Positions 45,380 through 54,861 of a DNA stretch of 64,000 bases are shown here, piece after piece (positions within the stretch are counted from its first letter, which is position 1; every line of letters begins with the position of its first letter). The translations under genes and the position numbers were made by a program. Under the pieces are notes generated by a model. The model was given only the letters and a program-made list of their open reading frames with translations. It had not been told where the DNA came from and made no database searches. This stretch comes from Nothopassalora personata (Eukaryota; Ascomycota; Dothideomycetes; Mycosphaerellales; Mycosphaerellaceae): positions 558,001 to 622,000 of the forward strand of contig CM066296.1 in assembly GCA_033816765.1 (NCBI GenBank), given 5' to 3'.

Positions 45380-46615
45380 GTAGGTGTTATTTTAGTTCCT
45401 AGGTATTTTCTAATTCGTCGTATCCTTTCTACTTAATAAGGTATCGCTAACCTTTTTTATCTAGGATTTTTTTTAACTTCGAATTTGTTTTCTACTTCTA
45501 GCTCGAAATAGAAGCTTTCTTAGTAAGGTGTTTTAGCGTCCGCGGGTTCTAACTTAGAGATATAGAAGACTAGGTAGATTTTAGCGTCGGGTAGTAGTCG
45601 TAGGCGGTAGTTAACTAGTCCTATAACTTTATCGATAGAAAATAGTCCGACCTTAACGTAATCTAGTTTCTTAGTCTATCTTCTTATTCTTAAGTTTTTA
45701 ATAAGGAGATAGGCCTTATCCCCCTCTTTTAGTAGAGGTACTATTTTTCTCGTGTCTTACTATTATTAAGATAGTTTTTATTATATATCTTCGATCGCCT
45801 TACGTGTTTCTTTATGCACTTCCTTAAGAGTATCCGTTATTACAATTGCTCTTTCGGCCTATAGATAGGATCTAGGTGTTCTAAATAAGTTAGGATCTTT
45901 ACTAAAGTTCGTATAAAATAGCGTCGTTAAAGTTATCTCCGATCTATAGTTATTTAGTACGATCTACGCTATTAGTAGTAATAAAACCTAGTTGTCTTAT
46001 ACGTAGTTAACGTAGTACCGTATATATTGTTCTAGCGTCTAATTTATCCTCTCGGTCTATCCGTCTATTTCTAGATAATATACTATTAATAGCTTATGTT
46101 TAATTCCGATAGTTCCTATAAGCGTTTTCTAGTAATTTAATATAAATAGTTTATCCCTATGCGTTATAAACGCTTAAGGGAATCCGTAGTATCGGATAAG
46201 TCTATCTAGTACAAGGTATCCGAGCTACTCTACGTTATATGTTTCTAATGTAGGAATAAAGTATGCATATTTCGTAAGTCTATTAACTATAACTAGTATT
46301 ATATCGTATAGTTATTTCGTGACCTAATCCCTTAACGAAAGGAGTTTCGTAATAAAGTCTATTATAACTTCGTCCTATAGTTTCGTCGGTAGTGTCCTAA
46401 ACTATAGGTAACCGTATTTCGCATGTCTCGTAGCCTTATTTCGTTAGTAGTGTACGTATTGTTTAATATAACGTAGCACCTTTTATCTTATATATAGAAA
46501 TAAGAAGCTATGTTAGATTAGGTCTATTGTCTTTAAAGTTCTAGGGTGTCCGTAATTTAGTCCGTCGTAGTATTATCGTATATATTCTTCTTCTTAATCC
46601 TTAGGTTCTAATGTC
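45380..46615 (-). pseudogene. pol C-terminal part of element III', truncated
   Basis: - strand: chromodomain and integrase C-terminal part, matching 49600-50840 in Element III and 5473-6700 in Element I. It is cut off at about 46615, where similarity to Element III stops. Confidence 0.75.
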
Positions 46616-46675
46616 TACTAACTACCCTATGTAGGCCTGTCCGAGTTATAGTAGTATAGAGCGGCGCTTATGTAA

Positions 46676-46704
46676 GTAGGGGTATTTGCCGGTCCCGGGA
46701 CCGT
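46676..46704. repeat. Palindrome-containing direct repeat, copy 1
   Basis: ttgccggtcccgggaccgtg contains the perfect palindrome cggtcccgggaccg. The same block, with the same flanks (tattt and aaatta), recurs at 48203-48232 in the same orientation. Confidence 0.6.
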
Positions 46705-46873
46705 GAAATTAGGTTACGTGACGAGTAGCGTAGTAGCTAGATAAAACAAGAGGATTAGTAGACCTAAACCCCTATGCCCTCTACTCGAGAGGTATAAATT
46801 GAATTGTTGCCTTAATGCTACGCTTACAATGCTTAACTGCGTAGTATATATCTTAACAGCTATACTAGGTCCC

Positions 46874-47115
46874 GCTAGCTTACCTAAATGTCCAATTAAA
46901 CCTAAATAAAATAGGGGCAAGTTGGACCTAAGGGACCCCCCCTCCAAACCTAAGGTCGACACAACTAAAATTAAGGTTAACACAACCAATTAGTCGTCAA
47001 TACTAGCTTGCCTAAATGTCTAATTAAACCTAAATGAAATTAGGGCAAGTTAGACCTAAGGGACCCCCTCTAAACCTAAGGTTAACATAACCTATTAGTC
47101 GTTAATAGTAGCTCC
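46874..47115. repeat. Two-copy tandem repeat of about 128 bp
   Basis: gctagcttacctaaatgtc at 46874 and actagcttgcctaaatgtc at 47002 start two units that stay similar to their ends (...aacctaaggt...tagtcgt). An open frame on the - strand (46714-46989) crosses the first copy and has no recognisable product. Confidence 0.75.
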
Positions 47116-48202
47116 TTAAGGTAGAGTCGTGTTGCGTACTAGGCTAAGAGGGGTTATAAAGGCTATTAAGTCCCGGTAGGACTTATCTAAAGTAATCTAA
47201 TTATAACCTAAAAAAAGGTCTATAAGTAAAGCGACTCGGTACCCGGTAAAATCCTCTAAGAAGCTATCCGTGTCCGGTAGAATGTTAGTATCGCGTATAG
47301 TAACCTTATTTAGGAGCATAGCTAAATTAATTAACCGATATAGTATATCGCTTCTAGAGGCATTAACTTTCTTTACGACTAGGAACTAGCTATTAGAATA
47401 TACCCCCTATAAGTATTCTAGGATGTTGTTCTTAATCCGGGCCCTAATTATGCGTTTAACAACTGCCCTAAGACTTAGGTGCAACTAGATAGGGCGTGCC
47501 TACTATAGCTTATAAGGGACCGTATTAATCTTCTAAGGTAGTATAACGTCGTGCCTAATTTACCTTATATAACTAAAATCCTAAGCGAGGACTGCCTCCC
47601 GGTTATAGAGCATCTTATCGAATAAGGCCCTTTCTATTAGTAATAGCTTAATACTAACCTTAATTAAGGTAAGCCGTTCTAGAGTAAGCCGGCTACCTCG
47701 CTCTATACTTAAGAATTTCTTAGTTAAGTACTTCCCGTTAAACGGACCTTGTCCTTTAGGTATCTTAGACTCTAGGTATAGTACCCTACGCTTCTATTCT
47801 ATATCTCCCTTAACTCGTGATTCTAGGCGCTCGTAAACGCTCGCGTCTACTAGCTTCTTCTTATCCGCCTTACGCTTATATATCGTAAAGACCTACGGTA
47901 TCCTAATATTAGCTATATGTTAGCCTACTTATTACTTCCGTGCCTAAGCATTTAATATAGATTGCCTTAAGATCTCGGAGCGCTAATCCCCTTAAACTAA
48001 ATAAACGTTAGTAATAGATCTCCCTTAAACGCGCCTATTCCAATTTCTATAACTCGTTCCTTTATTCTAGCACTCCTAAGCAATCCTAATAAGTAAGCTA
48101 AATAGTTACTAGGTGTTAGAGCCTTGCCGGGTTCCTATAGATACGTCGTGTCTTCCTATAGATACGTCGTATCGAGGTCGTATCCGTTTTCCTTACTATA
48201 GC

Positions 48203-48232
48203 TATTTACCGGTCCCGGGACCGGTAAATTAA
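48203..48232. repeat. Palindrome-containing direct repeat, copy 2
   Basis: tttaccggtccc followed by gggaccggtaaa is a perfect 24-bp palindrome; see 46676-46704. Confidence 0.6.
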
Positions 48233-48391
48233 AGTCCGAGGTTTCTCCGAGATAGTGCGAGAACCTTACTAATTTTGTTAAATCCGGCTTTAGTAAGTTA
48301 CTAGTAGGTTAAGCGCCGTAAATTAACCTACCCTTCTATTTCCTAACGCTTTTAACAGTTCTTAAAGGGTCTTATACCTATCCGAGCTAAC

Positions 48392-48795
48392 TATTAGGTT
48401 TAGTATAACCTAATAATATTATAAGTTAAGAAGATAAGCTTAATCGGGTTTGTTCTCGGGCCGATAGGAAGTCGAGGGAGAGTAATAAAGTAGTAGCTAT
48501 CTTATCTTGTAAAGATTAAGTAGTAGTAAGGTAGAGGTTAGGTTATAGTGTATTCTAAATAGTAATATTAAATAGTAAGTTAAACGTATTAAAACCATAA
48601 GGGTTTCTTAGCGTTCCTAAATATAAAGGAGATTTATAGATCTCGGTAATTAGTCTAATTATTCTAAGTATAAGTAGTCTAATTAGTCTAAGTATAAGTA
48701 GTCTAATCGCTCTAAGTCTAAGCGCTTAGGTAGGATGAGTTACGTGTTCGTCTTATCGTTATAATTCTAGGGTCTATAGGAATTATTCCGTAACA
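48392..48795 (-). repeat. 3' LTR of Element III
   Basis: tattaggtttagtataacc to ttccgtaaca, 404 bp. It is followed by ctatccccttctta, the complement of the polypurine tract. Confidence 0.9.
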
Positions 48796-48949
48796 CTATC
48801 CCCTTCTTAGCCTAGCTTCGTCCCGAAGCTTCTTAAGCCGTTATTATTTCTTATAGTAATAGTTAACTATATCTTCTTCCTCTTATAAACGCCGTTAACG
48901 ACTTACTTAGGATACTAAAGTTTCTAGTATTAAAATAGCTCTATACACA

Positions 48950-49351
48950 AATTGTTAGAAGTCTCGATCCTCGGGCGTAGTAGTAAAGTGTATCGTAGGT
49001 TCCCGGTCTAGGAAGTGTTCGGCCTATATTCGAAAAGGCTATAAAGATTACGATGTGCGTCTTTCTCGTCCGGAGTAGGAACGTCTTCGCGATTCGCGCG
49101 ATAATCTTAAGCTAGAGCTTAAGAGGATTAAAGAGGAGGAGGTGCGGCTAAAGATACGTAAGATCCGTCTTCAGAAACAGCTTCGATTAGCTAAGCGTCG
49201 TACCGACGATGCCGTCGCTAAGGAGTTAGAGGAGCTCGAGGAGGAAGAGGCGCGCGAGGAGCTAGCGTCTCTTAAGCGGGCGTCGGGGGTAGAGGTGTCG
49301 CCTTCGCTAGTCTCCTTCTCGGATATCCTAGAGATGCCCGTAAATAACTAG
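48950..49351 (+). pseudogene. Antisense accessory ORF of Element III, partly open
   Basis: The + strand frame has CSAYIRKGYKDYD near 49015-49055 (C-x2-C-x7-C with two Cys changed to Tyr). A long charged coiled-coil-like helix follows (LKLELKRIKEEEVRLKIRKI, then AVAKELEELEEEEAREELAS) and the end FSDILEMPVNN. The last 69 codons (49142-49351) are still open, which is rare in this region. No second cysteine triplet is obvious upstream, so the zinc site may be half of the one in element G. Confidence 0.6.
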
Positions 49352-49448
49352 GCGGCGCTTTCTAGAGCGGAGCCTTAGGGCGAGTCCCTAGGGGTAGAGA
49401 CTTATTAGGGTACTTATTTGTAAGTTATGTCCCTATTCTTTATTAATC

Positions 49449-49522
49449 GGCTAGGTAGCTTAGTAGTAGAGCGTAAGCTATCTACACTCTTAAGGTCATA
49501 GGTTCGATTCCTACTCTAGCTA
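49449..49522 (+). other. tRNA-like sequence (tRNA-Lys-like) in Element III
   Basis: 74 nt: acceptor ggctagg/tctagct (two G-U pairs), D arm gctt/gagc, T arm with loop ttcgatt and four good pairs plus one A-C. The anticodon arm has only taag/ctta around ctatctacact. Same place and same odd anticodon arm as 45224-45297, so the defect was present before the two copies separated. It is unlikely to be a working translation tRNA. Confidence 0.6.
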
Positions 49523-49599
49523 CTTCCGGCCGACTAGTCGCTAATCGGTAGCTTAGTTAGCTAGCCGTTTTTTAGTTTTATAGTATTCCTAGATTTTTT

Positions 49600-51798
49600 A
49601 CTAACAGTTTCGTAGGTTCTTTTCTAGTTCCTAGGTATTTTCTAATTCGTCGTATCCTTTCCATTTAATAAGGTATCGCTAACCTTTCTTATCTAGGATT
49701 CTTTCGACTTCGAATTCGTTTTCTACTTCCGGCTCGAAATAGAAGCTCTCCTAGTAAGGTGTTTTAGCGTCCGCGGGTTCTAACTTAGAGATGTAGAAGA
49801 CTAGGTGGATTTTAGCGTCTAGTAGTAGTCGTAGGCGGTAGTTAACTAGTCCTATAACTTTATCGATAAAAAATGGTCCGACCTTAACGTAATCTAGTTT
49901 CTTAGTCTATCTTCTTATTCTCAAGTTTTTTATAAGGAGATAGACCTTATCCCCCTCTTTTAGTAGAGGTGCCATTTTTCTTATGTCCTACCGTTGTTAA
50001 GACAGTTTTTATTATGCATCTTCGATCGCCTTACGTGTTTCTTTATGCACTTCCTTAAGAGTATCCGTCGTTACGATTGCTCTTTCGGCTTATAGGTAAG
50101 ATCTAGGTATTCTAAATAGGTTAGGGTCTTTACTAAAGTTCGCATAGAATAGCGTCGTTGAAGTTGTCTCTAATTTGTAATTATTTAGTGCAATCTGCGC
50201 TATTAGTAGTAATGAAACCTAGTTGTCTTATGCGTAATTAATGTAGTGTCGTAGGTATTGTTCTAGCGTTTAATTCATCCTTTCGGTTTGTCCGTCTATT
50301 TCCGGATAATATGCTATTAATAGCTTATGTTTAATTCCGATCGTTCCTATAAGCGTCTTCTAGTAATTTAATGTAAATAGCTTGTCTCTATCCGTTATTA
50401 ACGCTTAGGGGAATCCGTAGTATCGGATAAGTCTATCTAGTACGAGGTATCCGAGCTACTTTGCATTATATGTTTCTAATGTAGGAATGAAGTGTGCGTA
50501 TTTCGTAAGTCTATTAACTATAACTAGTATTATGTCGTATAGTTGTTTCGTAACTTAGTCTCTTAATAGTAGAAGTTTCGTAATAAAGTCTATTATAACT
50601 TCGTCCTATGGTTTCGTCGGTAGTGTCCTAAACTATAGGTAACCGTATTTTACATGTCTCGTAGCCTTGTTTCGTTAGTAGTGTACGCATTGTTTAATGT
50701 AGCGTAACACCTTAAGTCTTATCTATAGGAATAAGAAACTACGTTATATTAGGTCTATTGTTTTTAAAGTTCTAGGGTGTCTATAAGTTAGTCCGTCGTA
50801 ATGTTATCGTATATATTCTTCTTCTCGATCCTTTAGTACCTAATATTTTCCTGACGATATAGGGAATTGTTCGTCCTTATCGCCTAATATCCGTACGATA
50901 TTATTGAATTCTCTTATGTTAGCGCTAAGACTTCCGTCGGGGTTCGTTTTTAGTATTTTGTGTTACACTAGTTCTTTTCCTTCTATATAGTCACTTCTTC
51001 GGCTTAGCGCGTCGGCGCGGCCGTTCTCTCTTCCTAGAGTGTATTTAATTTCGAACTTATATTACCCTAGTAGCTCCGACTAGCGGGCTTGTCTTCGGGT
51101 TAGTTCCTTCGTCGTCGTAAAGTACGTAAGATTCTTATAGTCTAAAAGAATCGTTAACTTCGGTAGGCCCTCGACGTATACTCTCTAATACTATATAGCT
51201 ACAATAATAGCTAGAAGCTCTTTATTATAGATGTCGTAGTTCTGTTCCGCTATAGTTATTTTCCGGGAGTAATAGGCTACTAGGTGTCTCTACCTATCGT
51301 GTGTCTATGTTAGACACGCGCCTATTGCTATATTAGACGTATCGGTCTCGATATAGACTTCCTTACTACTATCGAATAGTCGAAGCATAGGGGCTAAAGC
51401 GCATTATTCCTTAAGTTTCTTAAACGCTTTAATCTATTCCTTTCCCTATTTCTAGGTAATGTCTTTTCTTATAAGCATCGTTATTAGTACTATTGTTTTT
51501 ACGTAGTCCTTAATAAATTTCCGGTTATAGTTCGCTAGTCTAAGGAATAATTATACGTCCTTAACTGTTTTTAGTTCTAGCTATTCTCTAATTAACTGTG
51601 TCTTCGTAGGGTCGATCGTTATCCCTATAGTACTAATAATAAAGCCTAAGAATTTAACTTCTTTCTTATAGAATTCGCATTTCTTAGGTGCTATCTTAAA
51701 TCCTAAACGCGTAAGTCGTTCGAATACGTCCTAGACTTACTTTATATAATTCTAAAGGGATCCTTTCGTGTAGACTAATATGTTGTCTATATAAGCGA
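49600..51798 (-). pseudogene. Element III pol: chromodomain, integrase, RNase H and part of RT
   Basis: - strand, collinear with 5473-7497 of Element I (for example the identical stretch gattcttatagtctaaaaga in both). Chromodomain about 49620-49900, integrase to about 50900, RNase H about 51000-51650. It breaks at 51798 within the RT; the frame continues at 59497. Confidence 0.8.
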
Positions 51799-51803
51799 TA
51801 ACG

Positions 51804-51995
51804 TGTCACGAAGCGACCTTGATTTGGATGTTCGGTCACGTGATCAGGGTCACGTGATCTCCCGGCGCTAGCGCGACGCCTCGGCGCTTTGCTTTATCTT
51901 TCGTACTTCGCGCGTTACCTCTAGATACTTCGTCTAACTACGTCTCTATTCCCTACACCCTACGTTTCCCTCTTACACTCGTAGGCCTCGTGTCA
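51804..51995 (+). repeat. 5' LTR of complete gypsy element
   Basis: tgtcacgaagcgacc to gcctcgtgtca, 192 bp. It contains two copies of ggtcacgtgatc (51834-51845 and 51848-51859). Confidence 0.95.
51834..51859. promoter_or_regulatory. Duplicated CACGTG element in LTR
   Basis: ggtcacgtgatc occurs twice with starts 14 bp apart. CACGTG is the core site of bHLH regulators in fungi. It lies near the start of U3. That it controls transcription is inferred; no clear TATA box follows. Confidence 0.4.
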
Positions 51996-52150
51996 GTTAG
52001 TTAGACCACCCTTCTTTCCGATTATCTACATGCACTGCGCTGCAGAAACATCAGGAAAGTACCGCCGCTGCCGACTGCGACAGCGACTACTATAACTACC
52101 GACACACCTACCTACCCTTTCGCGACCCGATCTGCCAATCGCCCGCGATC

Positions 52151-54811
52151 ATGACTACAGACGACAACGAGCCCGGCGACGCCATCGCCGCAGCACTGAA
52201 GAGACATCAAGAACAACACCCCGAATCAACCAAGACTCGAGACGCCGAAATCGAGGAAGTTAGGCTCCGAGGGCGGCAAGCCCTGCGGCAGCACAAGAGC
52301 GAGGAAGCACTGAGGCGGCATGGCCTGAACGGCGAGGAAGAGCAGACGCAGGATGCACCTGTCGTCGAGTCGCCGAAGTCACCACCTCAGTCTGGAGGAC
52401 AGCCGCATGTGACAGTGCAGGCCGAAGAAGATGAGATCGACGATGAGCCCGAGGAGGACGAGATCGAGGATGAAGATGAGGATGATCTCGATACCAATTC
52501 GTCATACCAACTACCTCAAGGCATGTTCGACCTGCGCGAGCTAGACGCGACAGGTGAAACCCAATTCAACGACGAAGAAGATGTAGCTACACGCATCTTC
52601 AAGCTCCAGGACATGCAGAAGTTGTTTGAGGAGTCCAAGTCAGGAGTCCCAGACTATGACAACACCGCAACTCAGTGGGCTACTCGAGTAGCCGCTGTCA
52701 GAAGCGCAGCAGCAGCTCTTCCAGCCTCCCGCGAGTCCAGAAGCCTGCAGCGACAAGCAGCGGCGTTGCCTTCGACTGTGCCAGGCCGTCGCCCATCACC
52801 CATCAACCGTGACCGTGACCGCCACGGTTTCACGACACGAACAGAGCAAGAGCTCGACAGCTCGCTCATGTCCGCTACATCGAGGATTGCATCCCAAGTC
52901 CCGGGTGCATACTCCCAAGATACTATCGGTCGTTCTCAGTCTCAACCTCAAGAACGCCAAAGCCGTCGAGCGAGTCCAAAGCCATCGGTGTCCTACCCGG
53001 TTCTACCACCACGCGCCCCGACACCACCACTGCCAGCACCGAAGCCTGTGAAGGCTAAGGTGGGACCGAGTCCGCTACAACAGATGGAGTCCGCGGCAGA
53101 GCGAGAAGAACCGGAAGAGGACTACATCGACATGAATAACTTCGTCAACCACAACACCGACTACTACGAAGCGGAGGATTATCGGGCAGTCACCGCGAAC
53201 GACTTCATCTCCAAAGTGCGGAAGCACCCAAACACCTGGCTGCAGGCCCTTAAGGATATGGGCGCCACGCTCATGGAAATTCAGGACAACTACGAACAGC
53301 TCGAGAACGTCTACAACCAGGACCAGGCTACCCACAGGAAGATCGTCAAGAATCTAAATAGCAAGATCTCTGATCTTCGCCAAGAAAACGACACTGCGGT
53401 CGGCAAGCTCGACACCGCAGCAGATCAGATCGAGGACCTGAATGAGAAGCTGAAGCAGGCACAGGAAGAAGCCAGAATCCACCTTGCCAACCTCAAGTCC
53501 GCGGAGACCGACTGTGACGGTTTCATGGACGACATCGACGAACGTGACAACACCATTAAGCAGATGGCAGATCGCATCACGCAGCTGGAAGCACAGGTCG
53601 GCGCTACCGGTGCAGCACCTAAGCCTGCTGAGGGTACAGGCCTTCGTGAGAGCCGTCGCACCACCCCACAAGTCGAAAACGCATACAGCACCAACGGTGG
53701 ACTGTTCGGCAACGGAGACGGAGGTCGCACTATTCGTGAGACCGGCATTCGCACTCCTGCCCCGGGCATCAACCGGAGTGTTCGCCCAACACCTGCGCTG
53801 TCAACGTCCTCTTCGTACTTCTACCAGTCCAAAACAAAGCGCGATCACCCCGAGAAGTTCGACAACAACGGCAAGCCACCGTACAAGAACTGGAAGATCG
53901 CTATGGATGGTAAGATTCGCGCGTCTTATGATGAGAGCACGCCCATGTTCGAGATCCTCGATTACGTCCGCGACCGCACTTCCGGCTTCCCTTTCGACTT
54001 CACGGACGCCAACATCAACAGCGAAGCTTGGGAGTCATTGGAACAGATGTGGGCAGATCTCGACAAGCAGTTCGGTGACAAGGACACAGTAGAGAAGGCG
54101 CAAGCAGAGCTCGCCAACCTGAAGATGGTGAACACCGAGACCTTCACCGCATTTGTCACTAAGTACAAGACTCTATGTTTGAAGGCAGGAGAAGAGATGT
54201 CATCCCGCAAGCTGTGGACACGTCTCACACCTAAGTGGCAGAACGAGCTCAAGAAGGAGCGTGGTGACTCTTTCGCCGAGTTCCAACAAGCTGGCTACGA
54301 TCTCGAGGAGAGTGATCAGCTCATCAAGATGTACAAGCCCGAAGCACCGGCTCCCCCTACAGGCAATGGCAATGGCAACCGCAACACCCGTGGCCGCGGT
54401 GGCAGCGCACTAGGCAACACTACCATCATCGGTAATGCCGCCATGACCACATCCAACACCGAGACCGGCAACGAGCGAAAGAACAAGAAGCGCAGCGAGC
54501 CAGTTACCCGCATCCTGCCTGCCTCTTGGAAAGTGGTCGGTCAATTGACCAAGGAACAGAAGGAAGCAATGGCAGCTAATGGCCAATGCTGGCGCTGTCG
54601 TCGTACCGACCGTACGCACGTCTTGCCACAGGATCCAGCTTGCCCCTTCCACTACAACAAGGGCAATTGGGACTTCAGCAACCTCATTACTAGAGAGATG
54701 AGCGTCGACGAGTTCCGCCGTCAGCATGGTGTGGGCGACACTACTCGCCTCGCCGCCCTTGCCACCGAAGCACCAACAGCAGCCCCCGACCAGGGAAATG
54801 CTCAGGCTTAG
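52151..54811 (+). CDS. Gag of complete gypsy element
   Basis: 886 aa, long for a Ty3-type Gag. The N-terminal 500 residues are polar: an acidic run at about 92-114 (EEDEIDDEPEEDEIEDED), a proline-rich part around 300, and a coiled coil at about 375-484 (KISDLRQENDTAVGKLDTAA and on). The gag domain is at about 562-720 (HPEKFDNNGKPPYKNWKIAM ... FTAFVTKYKTLCLKAGEEMS). Near 812 there is a cysteine/histidine box, CWRCRRTDRTHVLPQDPACP, which is not a standard CCHC knuckle. The ATG follows 155 bp of leader after the LTR. The last codons before the TAG overlap the frameshift signal. Forms the particle and binds RNA. Confidence 0.92.
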   Translation: MTTDDNEPGDAIAAALKRHQEQHPESTKTRDAEIEEVRLRGRQALRQHKSEEALRRHGLNGEEEQTQDAPVVESPKSPPQSGGQPHVTVQAEEDEIDDEPEEDEIEDEDEDDLDTNSSYQLPQGMFDLRELDATGETQFNDEEDVATRIFKLQDMQKLFEESKSGVPDYDNTATQWATRVAAVRSAAAALPASRESRSLQRQAAALPSTVPGRRPSPINRDRDRHGFTTRTEQELDSSLMSATSRIASQVPGAYSQDTIGRSQSQPQERQSRRASPKPSVSYPVLPPRAPTPPLPAPKPVKAKVGPSPLQQMESAAEREEPEEDYIDMNNFVNHNTDYYEAEDYRAVTANDFISKVRKHPNTWLQALKDMGATLMEIQDNYEQLENVYNQDQATHRKIVKNLNSKISDLRQENDTAVGKLDTAADQIEDLNEKLKQAQEEARIHLANLKSAETDCDGFMDDIDERDNTIKQMADRITQLEAQVGATGAAPKPAEGTGLRESRRTTPQVENAYSTNGGLFGNGDGGRTIRETGIRTPAPGINRSVRPTPALSTSSSYFYQSKTKRDHPEKFDNNGKPPYKNWKIAMDGKIRASYDESTPMFEILDYVRDRTSGFPFDFTDANINSEAWESLEQMWADLDKQFGDKDTVEKAQAELANLKMVNTETFTAFVTKYKTLCLKAGEEMSSRKLWTRLTPKWQNELKKERGDSFAEFQQAGYDLEESDQLIKMYKPEAPAPPTGNGNGNRNTRGRGGSALGNTTIIGNAAMTTSNTETGNERKNKKRSEPVTRILPASWKVVGQLTKEQKEAMAANGQCWRCRRTDRTHVLPQDPACPFHYNKGNWDFSNLITREMSVDEFRRQHGVGDTTRLAALATEAPTAAPDQGNAQA

Positions 54812-54834
54812 AGTCAAGTCGCGACCCTAAGCCT
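54793..54834 (+). promoter_or_regulatory. Programmed -1 ribosomal frameshift signal, gag to pol
   Basis: The heptamer GGGAAAT (54793-54799) lies in gag phase as G GGA AAT, the X XXY YYZ form needed for -1 slippage. Four bases later a hairpin begins: aggcttag (54804-54811) pairs with ctaagcct (54827-54834), and after one mismatch gtc (54813-54815) pairs with gac (54823-54825) around a 7-nt loop. The gag stop TAG is inside the stem. The pol frame is open from 54694, so slippage gives a Gag-Pol fusion. Confidence 0.75.
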
Positions 54835-54861
54835 TGCTCAAACGAAGAACATGAAGAAGAG

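Larger units (their letters stand above)
46616..48386 (-). pseudogene. Element IV: gypsy-like RT fragment, RIP-decayed
   Basis: - strand near 47130-47330 reads AMLLNKVTIRDTNILPDTDS, then LEDFTGYRVALLIDLFLGYN, then ITLDKSYRDLIAFITPLSLV: a retroelement RT with the catalytic Asp in LIDLFxGYN. Right of this, up to 48100, the frame continues (N-terminal RT and linker) with RIP stops. The protease side probably lies at 63103-64000, beyond Element III. No LTR is seen. 46616-46870 and 48240-48386 show nothing I can name. Confidence 0.6.

Noticed and set aside
46714..46989. 91-codon - strand hydrophobic frame
   Set aside because: Crosses a tandem duplication in a decayed element; no partner or motif, so not called a gene.
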